Shown: in pieces, positions 7,222 through 13,776 of the stretch
How positions within the stretch are numbered: position 1 is the first letter of the stretch
How the letters are laid out: every line of letters starts with the position of its first letter
Assembly: GCA_964276095.1 (NCBI GenBank)
Contig: CAXYDR010000003.1
Coordinates: forward strand, 124,001-188,000
Length of the DNA stretch: 64,000 nt
Direction of reading: 5' to 3'
Source: GCA-2733415 sp964276095
GTDB taxonomy: Bacteria > Bacteroidota > Bacteroidia > Flavobacteriales > Flavobacteriaceae
Position numbers and translations under genes: made by a program
The notes under the pieces: generated by a model
What the model was told of the DNA's origin: nothing
The model's database searches: none
The model's input: only the letters and a program-made list of their open reading frames with translations

Positions 7222-7389
7222 TTATAGCTCATTATACTCTTCCGCTTCCTTTTTAGTGTCAAACTTTACTATGTTCCCCAGGTGTGAAAAGAAATGATGT
7301 TTTCCAGCTACAATTACTATAGGAGCAAACATTACTTTATCCTCTACAGTAATTTCTCTAACTTCTTTTTTAATACTAACTATTCCCAT
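7222..7389 (-). CDS. Very small hypothetical protein (55 aa)
   Basis: Translating the gap between the neighbouring leftward genes gives an ATG at 7389 and TAA at 7222, encoding 55 residues (MGIVSIKKEVREITVEDKVM...). The product looks like a small beta-alpha protein: strands in ITVED and APIVIVAGKHHFF, and a final KKEAEEYNEL helix. It has 27 bp to the upstream gene and 53 bp to the downstream one. The reading frame and spacing support a real gene; function unknown. Confidence 0.6.
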   Translation of the reverse strand: MGIVSIKKEVREITVEDKVMFAPIVIVAGKHHFFSHLGNIVKFDTKKEAEEYNEL

Positions 7390-7416
7390 TTTTCAATTAA
7401 TTATAAATTTCTCTTT

Positions 7417-7797
7417 TTAAAATAATTCTAATTGTGTACCCTGTTCCGTTGGTAAAAATGTGATTGATTTCCCGCTAATTGTTACAAATTGATTGCCTTC
7501 ATAACTAAATAACAAACCATTATATCCACGTTCTCGTTTGCCTTCAGATACTTCTATATGGCATAGATCATGAGGTAATGGTTTTAAATCCCCCTTATAT
7601 TCATCAAGAAAAACTACTTTTTTTGCCGAACACCGTAAAAATCCTTTTGCTCCAGAAGAAGCATAACTGGTTATTACATATTTAATATTGTTGTGAATAA
7701 TGATTTCTTTGGCTTTATTTTCTGAAAGCTGCTGCACACTATTAACTTTGCAGTAATGATTTAGTATTGGTCTAGGCACGAAAATTTCCATACTCAA
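7417..7797 (-). CDS. Hypothetical protein with C-terminal sliding-clamp motif QLELF
   Basis: This 126-aa protein is basic in the middle and mostly beta-rich, and its last five residues are QLELF. Bacterial beta-clamp ligands share the consensus QL(S/D)LF, often at an extreme C-terminus, so a DnaN-binding protein is a reasonable reading. The rest matches no family I recognise. It follows the 93-aa gene by 12 bp in the replication-side half of the element. A role in recruiting, or interfering with, the host replisome is inferred. The start may also be the Met at residue 3. Confidence 0.7.
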   Translation of the reverse strand: MSMEIFVPRPILNHYCKVNSVQQLSENKAKEIIIHNNIKYVITSYASSGAKGFLRCSAKKVVFLDEYKGDLKPLPHDLCHIEVSEGKRERGYNGLLFSYEGNQFVTISGKSITFLPTEQGTQLELF

Positions 7798-7809
7798 TGT
7801 TTTTATTGG

Positions 7810-8091
7810 TTATAAGTCACTTTCATTCATAAAAGGAACATCAGCAAGCTCATATCCTTTAGGTACGCCATACTCTTGCATGTATCTTTTTTGTTGACTT
7901 GTTGATAGGTAATTTCTACTATCAGCGTGTATATCGCCTGTTACAGCAATCATAACCGCTCTTATTTTTTGTGCTACTTTCCTACAATATTTACCATCCC
8001 CAGCATATAGTGCATTAAGTTCTCCTTTAGTTATTGATTTTGTAAAGTCGTGCTTTGGCACGCTGTTTGTATTTTGGGAAATATTAGACAT
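7810..8091 (-). CDS. Hypothetical protein (93 aa)
   Basis: A polar N-terminus precedes a basic helical region (about 24-50, KGELNALYAGDGKYCRKVAQ) and a short C-terminal part with YMQEYGVPKGYE. No membrane segment or known motif is present. It lies in the leftward series and is preceded by an inverted-repeat-rich 80-bp spacer (8127-8157). It may be a small nucleic-acid-binding protein given its basic helices, but the family is not recognised. Confidence 0.65.
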   Translation of the reverse strand: MSNISQNTNSVPKHDFTKSITKGELNALYAGDGKYCRKVAQKIRAVMIAVTGDIHADSRNYLSTSQQKRYMQEYGVPKGYELADVPFMNESDL

Positions 8092-8126
8092 GAAAAATAA
8101 AATTACTGGTTAGTTAATTGGTTTAA

Positions 8127-8157
8127 TCACCAACAATGTTGGTAGCATTATTGGTGA
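8127..8157. repeat. Nested palindromes built on ACCAACA/TGTTGGT
   Basis: ACCAACA-A-TGTTGGT (8129-8143) is a perfect odd palindrome. A larger stem, TCACCAACAATG (8127-8138) against CATTATTGGTGA (8146-8157), matches at 11 of 12 positions. It lies in the spacer between the 56-aa and 93-aa genes without a T-tract, so an operator or RNA structure is more likely than a terminator. Confidence 0.6.
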
Positions 8158-8171
8158 CTGTTGGTTAATGG

Positions 8172-8342
8172 CTATTTTTCCACAAACACAAAACATTTAT
8201 CGGTATGTGCTGTTTTAAATGCCTTTGGTTGTAAGCCTGTTTTTTCCATTACTTTGGCTTTTGCTGTTACTTCACAATCTTTAACAAAGTTTCTTACTAC
8301 TTTGTGTTCCTTTGGGCTTTCTCCTTTTTTACGTGTCCTCAT
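8172..8342 (-). CDS. Very small basic protein (56 aa)
   Basis: ATG at 8342 to TAG at 8172 encodes 56 residues starting MRTRKKGESPKEHKVV. It is strongly basic, with a helical centre (VVRNFVKDCEVTAKAKVM) and a beta-like end FVFVEK. It lies 35 bp after the hairpin-domain gene (which ends at 8378) and in the same direction. No family is recognised; nucleic-acid binding is possible from charge alone. Confidence 0.6.
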   Translation of the reverse strand: MRTRKKGESPKEHKVVRNFVKDCEVTAKAKVMEKTGLQPKAFKTAHTDKCFVFVEK

Positions 8343-8377
8343 GGTTTTTGTATTTATAATTGATTATTTGGTTTAAA

Positions 8378-8686
8378 CTAAGCTTTTTGCTTTCCCTCTA
8401 CATTTCGTTTCTTACGATCACTAGTTCTTTTTTCTAGCCACATTAAAGATTCTTGAAGATTGGTAATAACTATTGCGTTTTCTTTACATGGAAACTTGCT
8501 TTGTAAGTAATTCATTCTATCAATTAATACTTCAAGTACTTGTTCGTTGGTTGTACCATCGTTAATAGTTTTAAGTACGCTTGTACCCTCTATTTGCTTT
8601 TTTTCAATAAACTGTATTACCTGATTGTTTTCAATGCTTTCAAACCCTCTTAATTCGTACTTGTGTCCTTCTGTAATTACTTTCAT
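8378..8686 (-). CDS. Acb2/Tad1-type hairpin-domain protein (putative cyclic-nucleotide sponge)
   Basis: The C-terminal half (about residues 45-100) is a two-helix region with TTNEQVLEVLIDRMNYLQ, FPCKENAIVITNLQESLMWLEKRT and a basic RKKRNVEGKQKA tail. This pattern (IDR...P-x-x-E...ITxLxExLMWLxxRT) is what I associate with the small phage proteins Acb2 and Tad1, which bind nucleotide second messengers to block CBASS or Thoeris immunity. The N-terminal half (HKYELRGFE...IQFIEKK) is a beta-rich extension. ATG at 8686 is preferred because it begins the conserved part; an upstream ATG at 8749 would add 21 residues. The assignment is by memory of the family, not by search. Confidence 0.7.
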   Translation of the reverse strand: MKVITEGHKYELRGFESIENNQVIQFIEKKQIEGTSVLKTINDGTTNEQVLEVLIDRMNYLQSKFPCKENAIVITNLQESLMWLEKRTSDRKKRNVEGKQKA

Positions 8687-8838
8687 GGTTTTTTGTTTTA
8701 TTATTAATTCTCTTTTTTCTAACTCTATTTCATACAGTATATGGCCCATTTTCTTAACGTTTTATTTTCTAAAGTCTGGAGGAAATTATTTAAACAGTTT
8801 TTCTCAAAACTTAGTAGGGTATATTGTGTAGTACGGTG

Positions 8839-9069
8839 TTAATTGTACCCATATTTTGCAGCTGCAATTAATTCTTCTTGAGCAACAACAATATTTTTTT
8901 CTCGCAATACTGCTGCAGCTGATTTTTCAGATAAATACTTTAATTGTGTTTTCTGTAACTCCTTTTTAGCGTTTTCTAGTTTTACCGATAAATAAACCCC
9001 TGAAAGGCATAAAATTGCTATTAGTAGTACTGTTAAAAATTCGATATTGTTGGTTAGTGTTGGTATCAT
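8839..9069 (-). CDS. Small single-pass membrane protein (76 aa)
   Basis: One membrane segment (about residues 11-29, LTVLLIAILCLSGVYLSV) is followed by a charged coiled-coil helix to the end. The layout (short N-terminus, one span, long helical tail) resembles spanin-type or phage inner-membrane proteins, but no lipobox or other signature settles it. Its start codon lies just downstream, in transcription order, of the octamer tract at 9080-9172. Function unknown. Confidence 0.6.
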   Translation of the reverse strand: MIPTLTNNIEFLTVLLIAILCLSGVYLSVKLENAKKELQKTQLKYLSEKSAAAVLREKNIVVAQEELIAAAKYGYN

Positions 9070-9079
9070 TGTTGTTGAT

Positions 9080-9172
9080 TTTATTGGTTTGTTGGTGAAT
9101 TTGTTGGTTTGTTGGTTTGTTGGTTTGTTGGTTTGTTGGTTTATTGGTTTGTTGGTTTGTTGGTGAATTTGT
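9080..9172. repeat. Octamer tandem tract (TTTGTTGG)n
   Basis: About ten units of TTTGTTGG, with two TTTATTGG variants and TGAA interruptions near both ends, fill the space between the 140-aa and 76-aa genes. One TTTATTGG variant supplies the stop codon of the 140-aa gene (9141-9143). Transcripts would read (CCAACAAA)n. The same word recurs at 9563-9590 and 12190-12241. It is not a CRISPR array: units are contiguous with no spacers. Confidence 0.9.
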
Positions 9173-9563
9173 TTCTATAATCATCTACACATTCTTCTAA
9201 AGTGTATTTTTTATTAGGAGAAAATGAAGCGTATGACCAGCCAAACGAAACAGCTTTTACTAATTCAAATTCTTTTTTTCGGGCTAACTCTTCAGCTGCT
9301 TTCTTTTCTTTTCTTCTTTCTAAGTACATACTTAACCCAGCCCCTAAAGCTGCTATAGCAATACAAACACCAGTTGTTTTATTAAATGAATCGGTTAAAT
9401 TTTTAGTATTAAGTTTTATTTTTAATACTTTAACTTCTTCTGAAAGTGTTTTGTTTTTTTTAGACATTAAATATAATTCCCACGATAAAAACGTTATGAA
9501 TATTATTAATACACATACAATAATTGTGATGTTTACTACTAGGCTATTTGTTAATGTTGTCAT
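9141..9563 (-). CDS. Bitopic membrane protein (140 aa) ending inside the octamer tract
   Basis: Two hydrophobic segments (about 8-30 and 64-83) are separated by a heptad-rich stretch (KKNKTLSEEVKVLKIKL). A basic cytoplasmic-type region and a helical tail follow. The last residues (TNKPTNQ) are encoded by the octamer tract at 9080-9172, so the C-terminus would change with repeat number. A second copy of the repeat word (9563-9590) touches the start codon. It may be a holin-like or membrane-associated element protein; no family recognised. Confidence 0.6.
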   Translation of the reverse strand: MTTLTNSLVVNITIIVCVLIIFITFLSWELYLMSKKNKTLSEEVKVLKIKLNTKNLTDSFNKTTGVCIAIAALGAGLSMYLERRKEKKAAEELARKKEFELVKAVSFGWSYASFSPNKKYTLEECVDDYRNKFTNKPTNQ

Positions 9564-9590
9564 TGTTGGTGAGTTTGTTGGTTTGTTGGT
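9563..9590. repeat. Short (TTTGTTGG)n tract at a gene junction
   Basis: ATTGTTGGTGAGTTTGTTGG followed by TTTGTTGGTT spans the junction between the 104-aa gene (stop at 9590) and the 140-aa gene (start at 9563). It is the same repeat word as in the longer tract 400 bp away, and again falls exactly on a gene boundary. Confidence 0.75.
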
Positions 9591-9904
9591 TATTTTAATT
9601 GTCTATCAATTGATTCTTGCATTGGGTATAATGAAGACTTCTTTTCAATACTTGCTACGTCATCAATAATTTGTAGCAGAAAAATAGCTTCATATACCTT
9701 TAATTTTATTTTGTTATTCCTGGGAACTACTTGCTTACTAATTTTTTTATTAAACTGGATCCATAATTGTTTAGCTAAATCAAACTTGAATTTATTATCC
9801 ATTGTTGGTTCAATAAGGCCAGCGCTATACACGTTTATCACTCGTATGGCTTCATTTAAATGAAAAGGACTTACTTTTTCTAGTTTTATGTTTTCTAGTA
9901 TCAT
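9590..9904 (-). CDS. Helical hypothetical protein (104 aa)
   Basis: The product is mostly alpha-helical and mildly basic, with EAIRVINVYSAGLIEP and a lysine-rich centre, and ends in ESIDRQLK. Its start overlaps the stop of the zinc-finger-like 98-aa gene by one base (TAATG), so translation is probably coupled. It lies between the replication candidate and the membrane proteins. A helper of replication is conceivable from position; no motif supports it. Confidence 0.65.
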   Translation of the reverse strand: MILENIKLEKVSPFHLNEAIRVINVYSAGLIEPTMDNKFKFDLAKQLWIQFNKKISKQVVPRNNKIKLKVYEAIFLLQIIDDVASIEKKSSLYPMQESIDRQLK

Positions 9905-10200
9905 TATCTAGCTGCTTGATGGATTAAATTACCTGTAAACTGATCGTAAAACTGTAGCATACGTGTATGAGCATAAAGCGAATTATTTGTAAAACGTTTA
10001 ATCATTCCGTTTACTATATAATCATTGGTCCATTTGTTTTGCTTTACTGGAGAGTACCAAACCGGGTTAACTTTTTTATCAGTTGGCCCTGGTACTTTTA
10101 AGTTTTCTTTATCCGGCATTAATAAAATAACCATCTTAACTCTTGAACATTTTGGGCACGTAAAACCTTGTTTTGAAGTGCAATCACATTTAATTTTCAT
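9904..10200 (-). CDS. Small zinc-ribbon-like protein (98 aa)
   Basis: The N-terminus carries four cysteines arranged CDC-x7-CPKC (residues 5-19), a plausible zinc-binding knuckle. The remainder is basic and helical without a clear motif. It starts 6 bp after the 547-aa gene's stop and overlaps the 104-aa gene by one base, so the three form one unit. Nucleic-acid binding in replication or transcription control is the likeliest reading. Confidence 0.65.
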   Translation of the reverse strand: MKIKCDCTSKQGFTCPKCSRVKMVILLMPDKENLKVPGPTDKKVNPVWYSPVKQNKWTNDYIVNGMIKRFTNNSLYAHTRMLQFYDQFTGNLIHQAAR

Positions 10201-10206
10201 AGTATT

Positions 10207-11850
10207 TTAGTTAAAGCGTTTTAAATTTATTTTATCAACCATTTTGCTTAAATCTCTAGTGAATTTATGAGGTAAATTAGCAGCTATATATTCTTGCAAC
10301 TCCGTTAAATTCATTTTATCCTTTAAGTATTTATTAATGTGTTTAACGGCTTTTCTATGGTCTGTTTTACGTGCTTTTCCTTTGGCAACTTGACTAACTT
10401 TGTTGTTTTGAGCCTTCTTTTTACGTTCCTGTTGGCTATCGTAACGGTTGGACCAATGCCAAAAACCACCTTCATGCTTTTCAGTACGTGTGAAATCAAA
10501 ATACAAATGCGGGTATAGTGTGTATTTACCATGGTTTTTCAACCAACTTGCAGCTCTATCAACCATCCAACGGTATTTGATGATACTTTTCAGCATACTA
10601 TCCTTGTGATAAATGAATCCGTTTGGAGATTGAAACTCATTATCTTCAAACATTCGCATTGCTTTTATAAAACTTCCAGCATACGGCGTAGTGTCAGGCC
10701 ATAATTTTAATGAATAGATAAAAAAGTCCTGAATTAACAAGGTTTTAAACTCTTCACGGCTTAGGGTTCCGGATTCCGCTTCCTTTTTTAATATATGAAT
10801 GGGTAGTGTTGGTGTTTGTTGGTGCTTTTTTGCTTCAAAATCCGCCGCCAGTTTATTCTGTTCCTGTATGCGCTGCTTTAAAAATTCAGAATTCGCATTA
10901 AATTTTTGCGAGGACTCAAAATTTTGCTTTCCTTTTTTGGTGTTCTCGTACTTTGTGGCAGGAGTGACTTCATCCCCAGGTATCACGTTACCCTCCGACG
11001 TTGAACGGTAATTATTGAAGTTGGCAACTGACAAGTTGTTAACTTCTCTTGTTTTAATATTGTTTTCTTTAGTACTAGTAATATGATTTATATTACGACA
11101 ACTTGTCGTCGGTAAAAGGGCAAAAGGCTGATTTTCAGTGAATGTTTTTAAATTTTCTTGGCTGTCTTTTACTAATAAAACTTTGTTAGAAACGTATGCT
11201 ACAGTAGGTCGCTTTGTACCCTTAAAAACGTACCCTACTAGGATTTCCGCTTCTAATAATCTTTTTAAATGACGTTGTATTGTACGCTTGTTCATGTTAA
11301 GCCTTGGTATCTCATTTAGCTTGTGCATCCCTATCTCATAACTATTTAATTGTGCTTGAGGTAATGTTCCGGCACATGATTCTCCCAGCTCCATACGTGT
11401 TAAATTACGCTGCTTTAATTGTTTGGTGTAGAATACCAGGATTACACGAAAAATCATTTCGGTAACTGGTTTAATAGTGATGAAGGATTTCTTTGTTGCT
11501 AATGGCCCATGTGTTTTATTAAAAGCATCTACCGCACTATTGTACTGCTTTGCTGGTAGTGTTGCAATGCTTTTTAGGAATTTACCAACAGTTACCAACA
11601 GTGTTGCTGTTGGTCCTGTTGCTTCAATATTTGCAACTACTAGATTGTTGTAGGATTTTACTGCTTTGTTCTCTTTTTCAACCCATGAGTTGTATTCAAA
11701 TACTTTTTGACAATAGTTAACCATTGCCATGTTAAAGCTCTGACCATCAATATATGGGTAGTTGTAATAGTTGGCTGATTTTTTGGTGTTAAGTACCGTA
11801 TTTACTACATTTGTAGATAGGGCGTTGTTTCTTGAATGTAATATTTCCAT
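10207..11850 (-). CDS. Winged-helix replication-protein candidate (547 aa)
   Basis: The N-terminal part is helical. The centre contains a winged-helix-like stretch (MNKRTIQRHLKRLLEAEILVGYVFKG, about residues 182-208). A charged linker follows, then a C-terminal domain with a distinctive aromatic segment (GGFWHWSNRYDSQQERKKK) and a basic end. No helicase Walker motif or HUH nuclease motif is visible. Size, the DNA-binding element and its place at the head of the early block suggest a replication initiator. An ACCAACAG/CTGTTGGT inverted repeat lies inside the gene (11594-11614), as an origin might. Function is inferred. Confidence 0.7.
   Translation of the reverse strand: MEILHSRNNALSTNVVNTVLNTKKSANYYNYPYIDGQSFNMAMVNYCQKVFEYNSWVEKENKAVKSYNNLVVANIEATGPTATLLVTVGKFLKSIATLPAKQYNSAVDAFNKTHGPLATKKSFITIKPVTEMIFRVILVFYTKQLKQRNLTRMELGESCAGTLPQAQLNSYEIGMHKLNEIPRLNMNKRTIQRHLKRLLEAEILVGYVFKGTKRPTVAYVSNKVLLVKDSQENLKTFTENQPFALLPTTSCRNINHITSTKENNIKTREVNNLSVANFNNYRSTSEGNVIPGDEVTPATKYENTKKGKQNFESSQKFNANSEFLKQRIQEQNKLAADFEAKKHQQTPTLPIHILKKEAESGTLSREEFKTLLIQDFFIYSLKLWPDTTPYAGSFIKAMRMFEDNEFQSPNGFIYHKDSMLKSIIKYRWMVDRAASWLKNHGKYTLYPHLYFDFTRTEKHEGGFWHWSNRYDSQQERKKKAQNNKVSQVAKGKARKTDHRKAVKHINKYLKDKMNLTELQEYIAANLPHKFTRDLSKMVDKINLKRFN
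11594..11614. repeat. Intragenic inverted repeat ACCAACAG-N5-CTGTTGGT
   Basis: Eight-base perfect arms flank TGTTG, with another ACCAACA just to the left (11584-11590). It uses the same word as the other palindromes of the element, yet here the encoded residues do not repeat, so the DNA word rather than the protein may be conserved. Confidence 0.5.
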
Positions 11851-11882
11851 AAAATATATACTTAATAATTGTGTTAGACCGA

Positions 11883-11940
11883 TTGTTGAGAATCAACAAC
11901 TAAATTTAAAACCCATTCGATTGCCGTCGAATGGGTTTTT
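11883..11940 (-). terminator. Hairpin and terminator upstream of the replication candidate
   Basis: AAACCCATTCGA (11909-11920) pairs perfectly with TCGAATGGGTTT (11927-11938), followed by Ts on the plus side and T/A-rich sequence on the minus side. A second small stem, TTGTTGA-GAA-TCAACAA (11883-11899), lies beside it. Both fall between the 95-aa gene and the 547-aa gene, so they probably attenuate leftward transcription entering the replication block. Confidence 0.75.
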
Positions 11941-11953
11941 ATGCGAAAAAGCG

Positions 11954-12241
11954 TTAGCCTTTCCTTCTTTGGTATGGTGTACTGTTGGTAGCTGTTGCTA
12001 ATTTATTAAAATAAGCTGCTTTGCTTTCCAACAGAAAAGTTCTGTTTAAGTCACATTTAATCTCTTTTAGTTGAGCCAACAAACCTATTTGCATTATGTT
12101 TAAACCTGTATAAACACCGCCTTTAAAGGCTTCATAAGCTGTTGCTAATGGCGTTAAGTTTAGTACTTCAGTAGCAACAATATCAACATTGTTGGTAACT
12201 TTGTTGGTTTGTTGGTGAGTTTGTTGGTTTGTTGGTGACAT
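11954..12241 (-). CDS. Small protein with octamer-encoded N-terminus (95 aa)
   Basis: The first 18 or so residues (MSPTNQQTHQQTNKVTN...) are encoded by TTTGTTGG-type repeats (12190-12241). The rest is a helical domain (LTPLATAYEAFKGGVYTGLNIM...). Because the repeat unit is 8 bp, gain or loss of a unit right after the ATG would shift the frame. No family is recognised. It lies 8 bp after the HTH gene and before a terminator, closing the first early operon. Confidence 0.6.
   Translation of the reverse strand: MSPTNQQTHQQTNKVTNNVDIVATEVLNLTPLATAYEAFKGGVYTGLNIMQIGLLAQLKEIKCDLNRTFLLESKAAYFNKLATATNSTPYQRRKG
12190..12241. repeat. (TTTGTTGG)n tract covering a start region
   Basis: TTGTTGGTTTGTTGGTGAG occurs twice nearly in tandem, plus a TTGTTGGTAAC unit, directly over the start of the 95-aa gene. 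Eight-base units in coding sequence are a classic substrate for slipped-strand phase variation. Confidence 0.8.
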
Positions 12242-12249
12242 AATATATT

Positions 12250-12453
12250 TTAGTGTTTAGTTAGTATTATTTCTCTTTTCCCAAGCCAATAAGCATTAAA
12301 AGAAGAAACACGAATTAACATACTTGATGTTTTGGCTTTTGATTTTTTGGAGAACTCTATTTTTCCCTCATTTAACATATCTGCTATAGCACGTTTTGAT
12401 AAACCTGTGTCTTCAGCAATTTTTGCAGTTGTTGCCCAGTCTAATAATGCCAT
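12250..12453 (-). CDS. Small HTH DNA-binding protein (67 aa)
   Basis: TTAKIAEDTGLSKRAIADMLNEGKIEFSK (about residues 8-36) is a good helix-turn-helix followed by a wing-like strand (SSMLIRVSSFNAYWLGKR), as in MerR/excisionase-type small proteins. It follows the 88-aa gene by 3 bp and precedes the 95-aa gene by 8 bp. Directly behind the repressor-controlled promoter, a Cro-like regulator or an excisionase is the expected role; which one is not decidable here. Confidence 0.7.
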   Translation of the reverse strand: MALLDWATTAKIAEDTGLSKRAIADMLNEGKIEFSKKSKAKTSSMLIRVSSFNAYWLGKREIILTKH

Positions 12454-12456
12454 AAC

Positions 12457-12723
12457 TTACGCTTGAAAAGTTTTAAATTTTTCGGTTCTTGCTTCTTCTT
12501 CAAAAACTAACTCCATAATATTTTCGTAATACAACTGACTGTTAACCAGCCCACAAACTACTTGACGTATGTAAGAGAGCTTATTAGCCCTTTTTTTCGG
12601 CACAGTTGTTGGTTTTATTTCACCTTTAGCAACCATGTGTTGGTAAACCTTAGGTGCGTATGTACTCCCCAAAACAGACGTTACCCTGTCTTTACCTGAT
12701 GAATTAAATGTATGGTTACTCAT
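12457..12723 (-). CDS. First gene of the leftward early operon (88 aa, unknown)
   Basis: A polar N-terminus precedes a helical region; YAPKVYQHMVAKGEIKPTTV may hold a short HTH-like element, and the end is acidic. It is the promoter-proximal gene, reading leftward from the control region that also serves the repressor. Small first genes here are usually regulators. No family recognised. Confidence 0.6.
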   Translation of the reverse strand: MSNHTFNSSGKDRVTSVLGSTYAPKVYQHMVAKGEIKPTTVPKKRANKLSYIRQVVCGLVNSQLYYENIMELVFEEEARTEKFKTFQA

Positions 12724-12783
12724 AACTTACTTTTTTATGCTATTGCTTTTTATTACATTGCAATAACGATTGTATTACGATTA

Positions 12784-12816
12784 CAAATATAATCTCTTTT
12801 TGTGGATATAAACAAA
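12784..12816 (-). promoter_or_regulatory. Leftward early promoter
   Basis: On the minus strand, TATATTTG (12784-12791) matches the Bacteroidota -7 element TAnnTTTG. A TTTG (12813-12816) lies 21 bp upstream, as the -33 element. It would drive the early operon starting at 12723, and its -33 side lies inside the inverted repeat at 12794-12834. Confidence 0.55.
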
Positions 12817-12834
12817 TATAATTCACAAAAAGAG
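12794..12834. promoter_or_regulatory. Candidate repressor operator (11-bp inverted repeat)
   Basis: CTCTTTTTGTG and CACAAAAAGAG are perfect reverse complements separated by 19 bp. The repeat covers the region between the divergent repressor and early genes and overlaps the leftward -33 element. This is the expected position for a CI-type operator that silences the early operon. Confidence 0.65.
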
Positions 12835-12852
12835 TTCATTTTTATTTCATAT

Positions 12853-13245
12853 ATGGATAAATCACTGATGCTTAGGGATATACAAAACACTCTTAAATTC
12901 ACAAAAGACAAAGATTTTGCAGAATACTTAGGGATAAAGGCGACTGTTTTATCAAATTGGTATAAAAGAAGCTCTTTTGATAACGAACTTTTATACACAA
13001 AATGTGATTTTTTAAATCCACATTGGTTACTAACAGGAAAAGGCGAAATGTTATTACAAGACCAGGGGAAATTAACTGGAGTATCGGAAGCATCAACAAC
13101 CAAGCAACAAGAATCAACAGCAATTGAGGATATAATAGCAGCAAAAGTAGTGGAGCGTTTACAGCCTACTTTGGATAAGTTTCAGGCTATTGATATTTAT
13201 TTAGCTGAAAAAAAAATAGATGAATTGGATAAAAAAATACCTTAA
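12853..13245 (+). CDS. CI-like phage repressor
   Basis: The N-terminus holds a helix-turn-helix (DFAEYLGIKATVLSNWYKRSSF) followed by LLYTKCDFLNPHWLLTGKGEML, the hallmark of the phage CI repressor HTH family. The C-terminal third is helical, but no LexA-type peptidase domain is present, so control would differ from RecA-driven cleavage. ATG 12853 is preferred; a GTG at 12802 in the same frame lies inside the operator repeat and would add an unlikely tail. It is divergent from the early operon, with a candidate operator just upstream. This gene is the best evidence that the region is a prophage-type element. Confidence 0.8.
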   Translation: MDKSLMLRDIQNTLKFTKDKDFAEYLGIKATVLSNWYKRSSFDNELLYTKCDFLNPHWLLTGKGEMLLQDQGKLTGVSEASTTKQQESTAIEDIIAAKVVERLQPTLDKFQAIDIYLAEKKIDELDKKIP

Positions 13246-13403
13246 ATATTATTAATTACTTTTAGTAAGGTGTAAATAGTTTTTTTCTTTTTAGCCTTAA
13301 CTATTTTTTCCTTAAACTCATTTAATAACTCACGTTGTTCCTCCGGTGTAAACTGATCCAAGTTTTCTTCAAAAGCAAGTATATCGAATAAAAAACTATC
13401 CAT
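13242..13403 (-). CDS. Small helical protein of the repressor-side module (53 aa)
   Basis: From ATG 13403 the product starts MDSFLFDILAFEENLDQFT and continues as an acidic then lysine-rich helix. This start overlaps the end of the membrane-protein gene by 8 bp (ATGGATAG), which favours it over an upstream in-frame ATG at 13427. It converges on the repressor gene with a 4-bp overlap. Unknown family. Confidence 0.55.
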   Translation of the reverse strand: MDSFLFDILAFEENLDQFTPEEQRELLNEFKEKIVKAKKKKTIYTLLKVINNI

Positions 13404-13776
13404 TTTTTTGCTCTTTTCTCGATTCAATTAAAAAGTAAATTACAGCAATAACGGTTACTCCTAAAATTATTAAAATCTTTGGGGTAAATGTATTGTAGTC
13501 TGTTTTTCTTACATTAAGAACATTTACAAACAAGTTATAGCCAAACAATAAAATAGGGGCTAAATAAAGGAATCTGTATGGTTTTCCTTTTTCTGTATGA
13601 AACAAACGTAAGGAAGCTAAAAAACCAAATATCATAAGTGATATTTGGTTAAAAGTAACTCGTAAGGAAGAGAAGCCAAAGAACCCTTTAGCTCCTCTTT
13701 CAAATAAATCAGGAACGCATATAAAAAACGTTACTATAATAATTAGTAGTGAATAAAGTAATTGTTTATACGTCAT
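13396..13776 (-). CDS. Multi-pass membrane protein (126 aa) in a conversion-type module
   Basis: Four hydrophobic segments are visible (about residues 5-22, 42-58, 68-88 and 98-118), ending in a charged tail EQKNG. Its start lies inside the end of the lipoprotein gene (11-bp overlap) and its end overlaps the 53-aa gene. The position between the repressor and the cassette region is where temperate phages often carry lysogenic-conversion or superinfection-exclusion genes. That function is inferred from place and topology only. Confidence 0.65.
   Translation of the reverse strand: MTYKQLLYSLLIIIVTFFICVPDLFERGAKGFFGFSSLRVTFNQISLMIFGFLASLRLFHTEKGKPYRFLYLAPILLFGYNLFVNVLNVRKTDYNTFTPKILIILGVTVIAVIYFLIESRKEQKNG

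Noticed and set aside
9080..9172. CRISPR-like array
   Set aside because: The units are only 8 bp and contiguous with no spacers, and no cas gene is in the window.
8966..9184. Leftward ORF with PTNQQTNK repeats
   Set aside because: It is a translation of the octamer tract in another frame and overlaps the better supported 76-aa and 140-aa genes.
9202..9669. Rightward ORF over the membrane-protein genes
   Set aside because: It is antisense to two tightly spaced genes of the leftward series and has no recognisable domain.
12802..12852. GTG start extending the repressor
   Set aside because: The codon lies within the operator-like inverted repeat, and the extension does not look like part of the HTH protein; ATG 12853 fits better.
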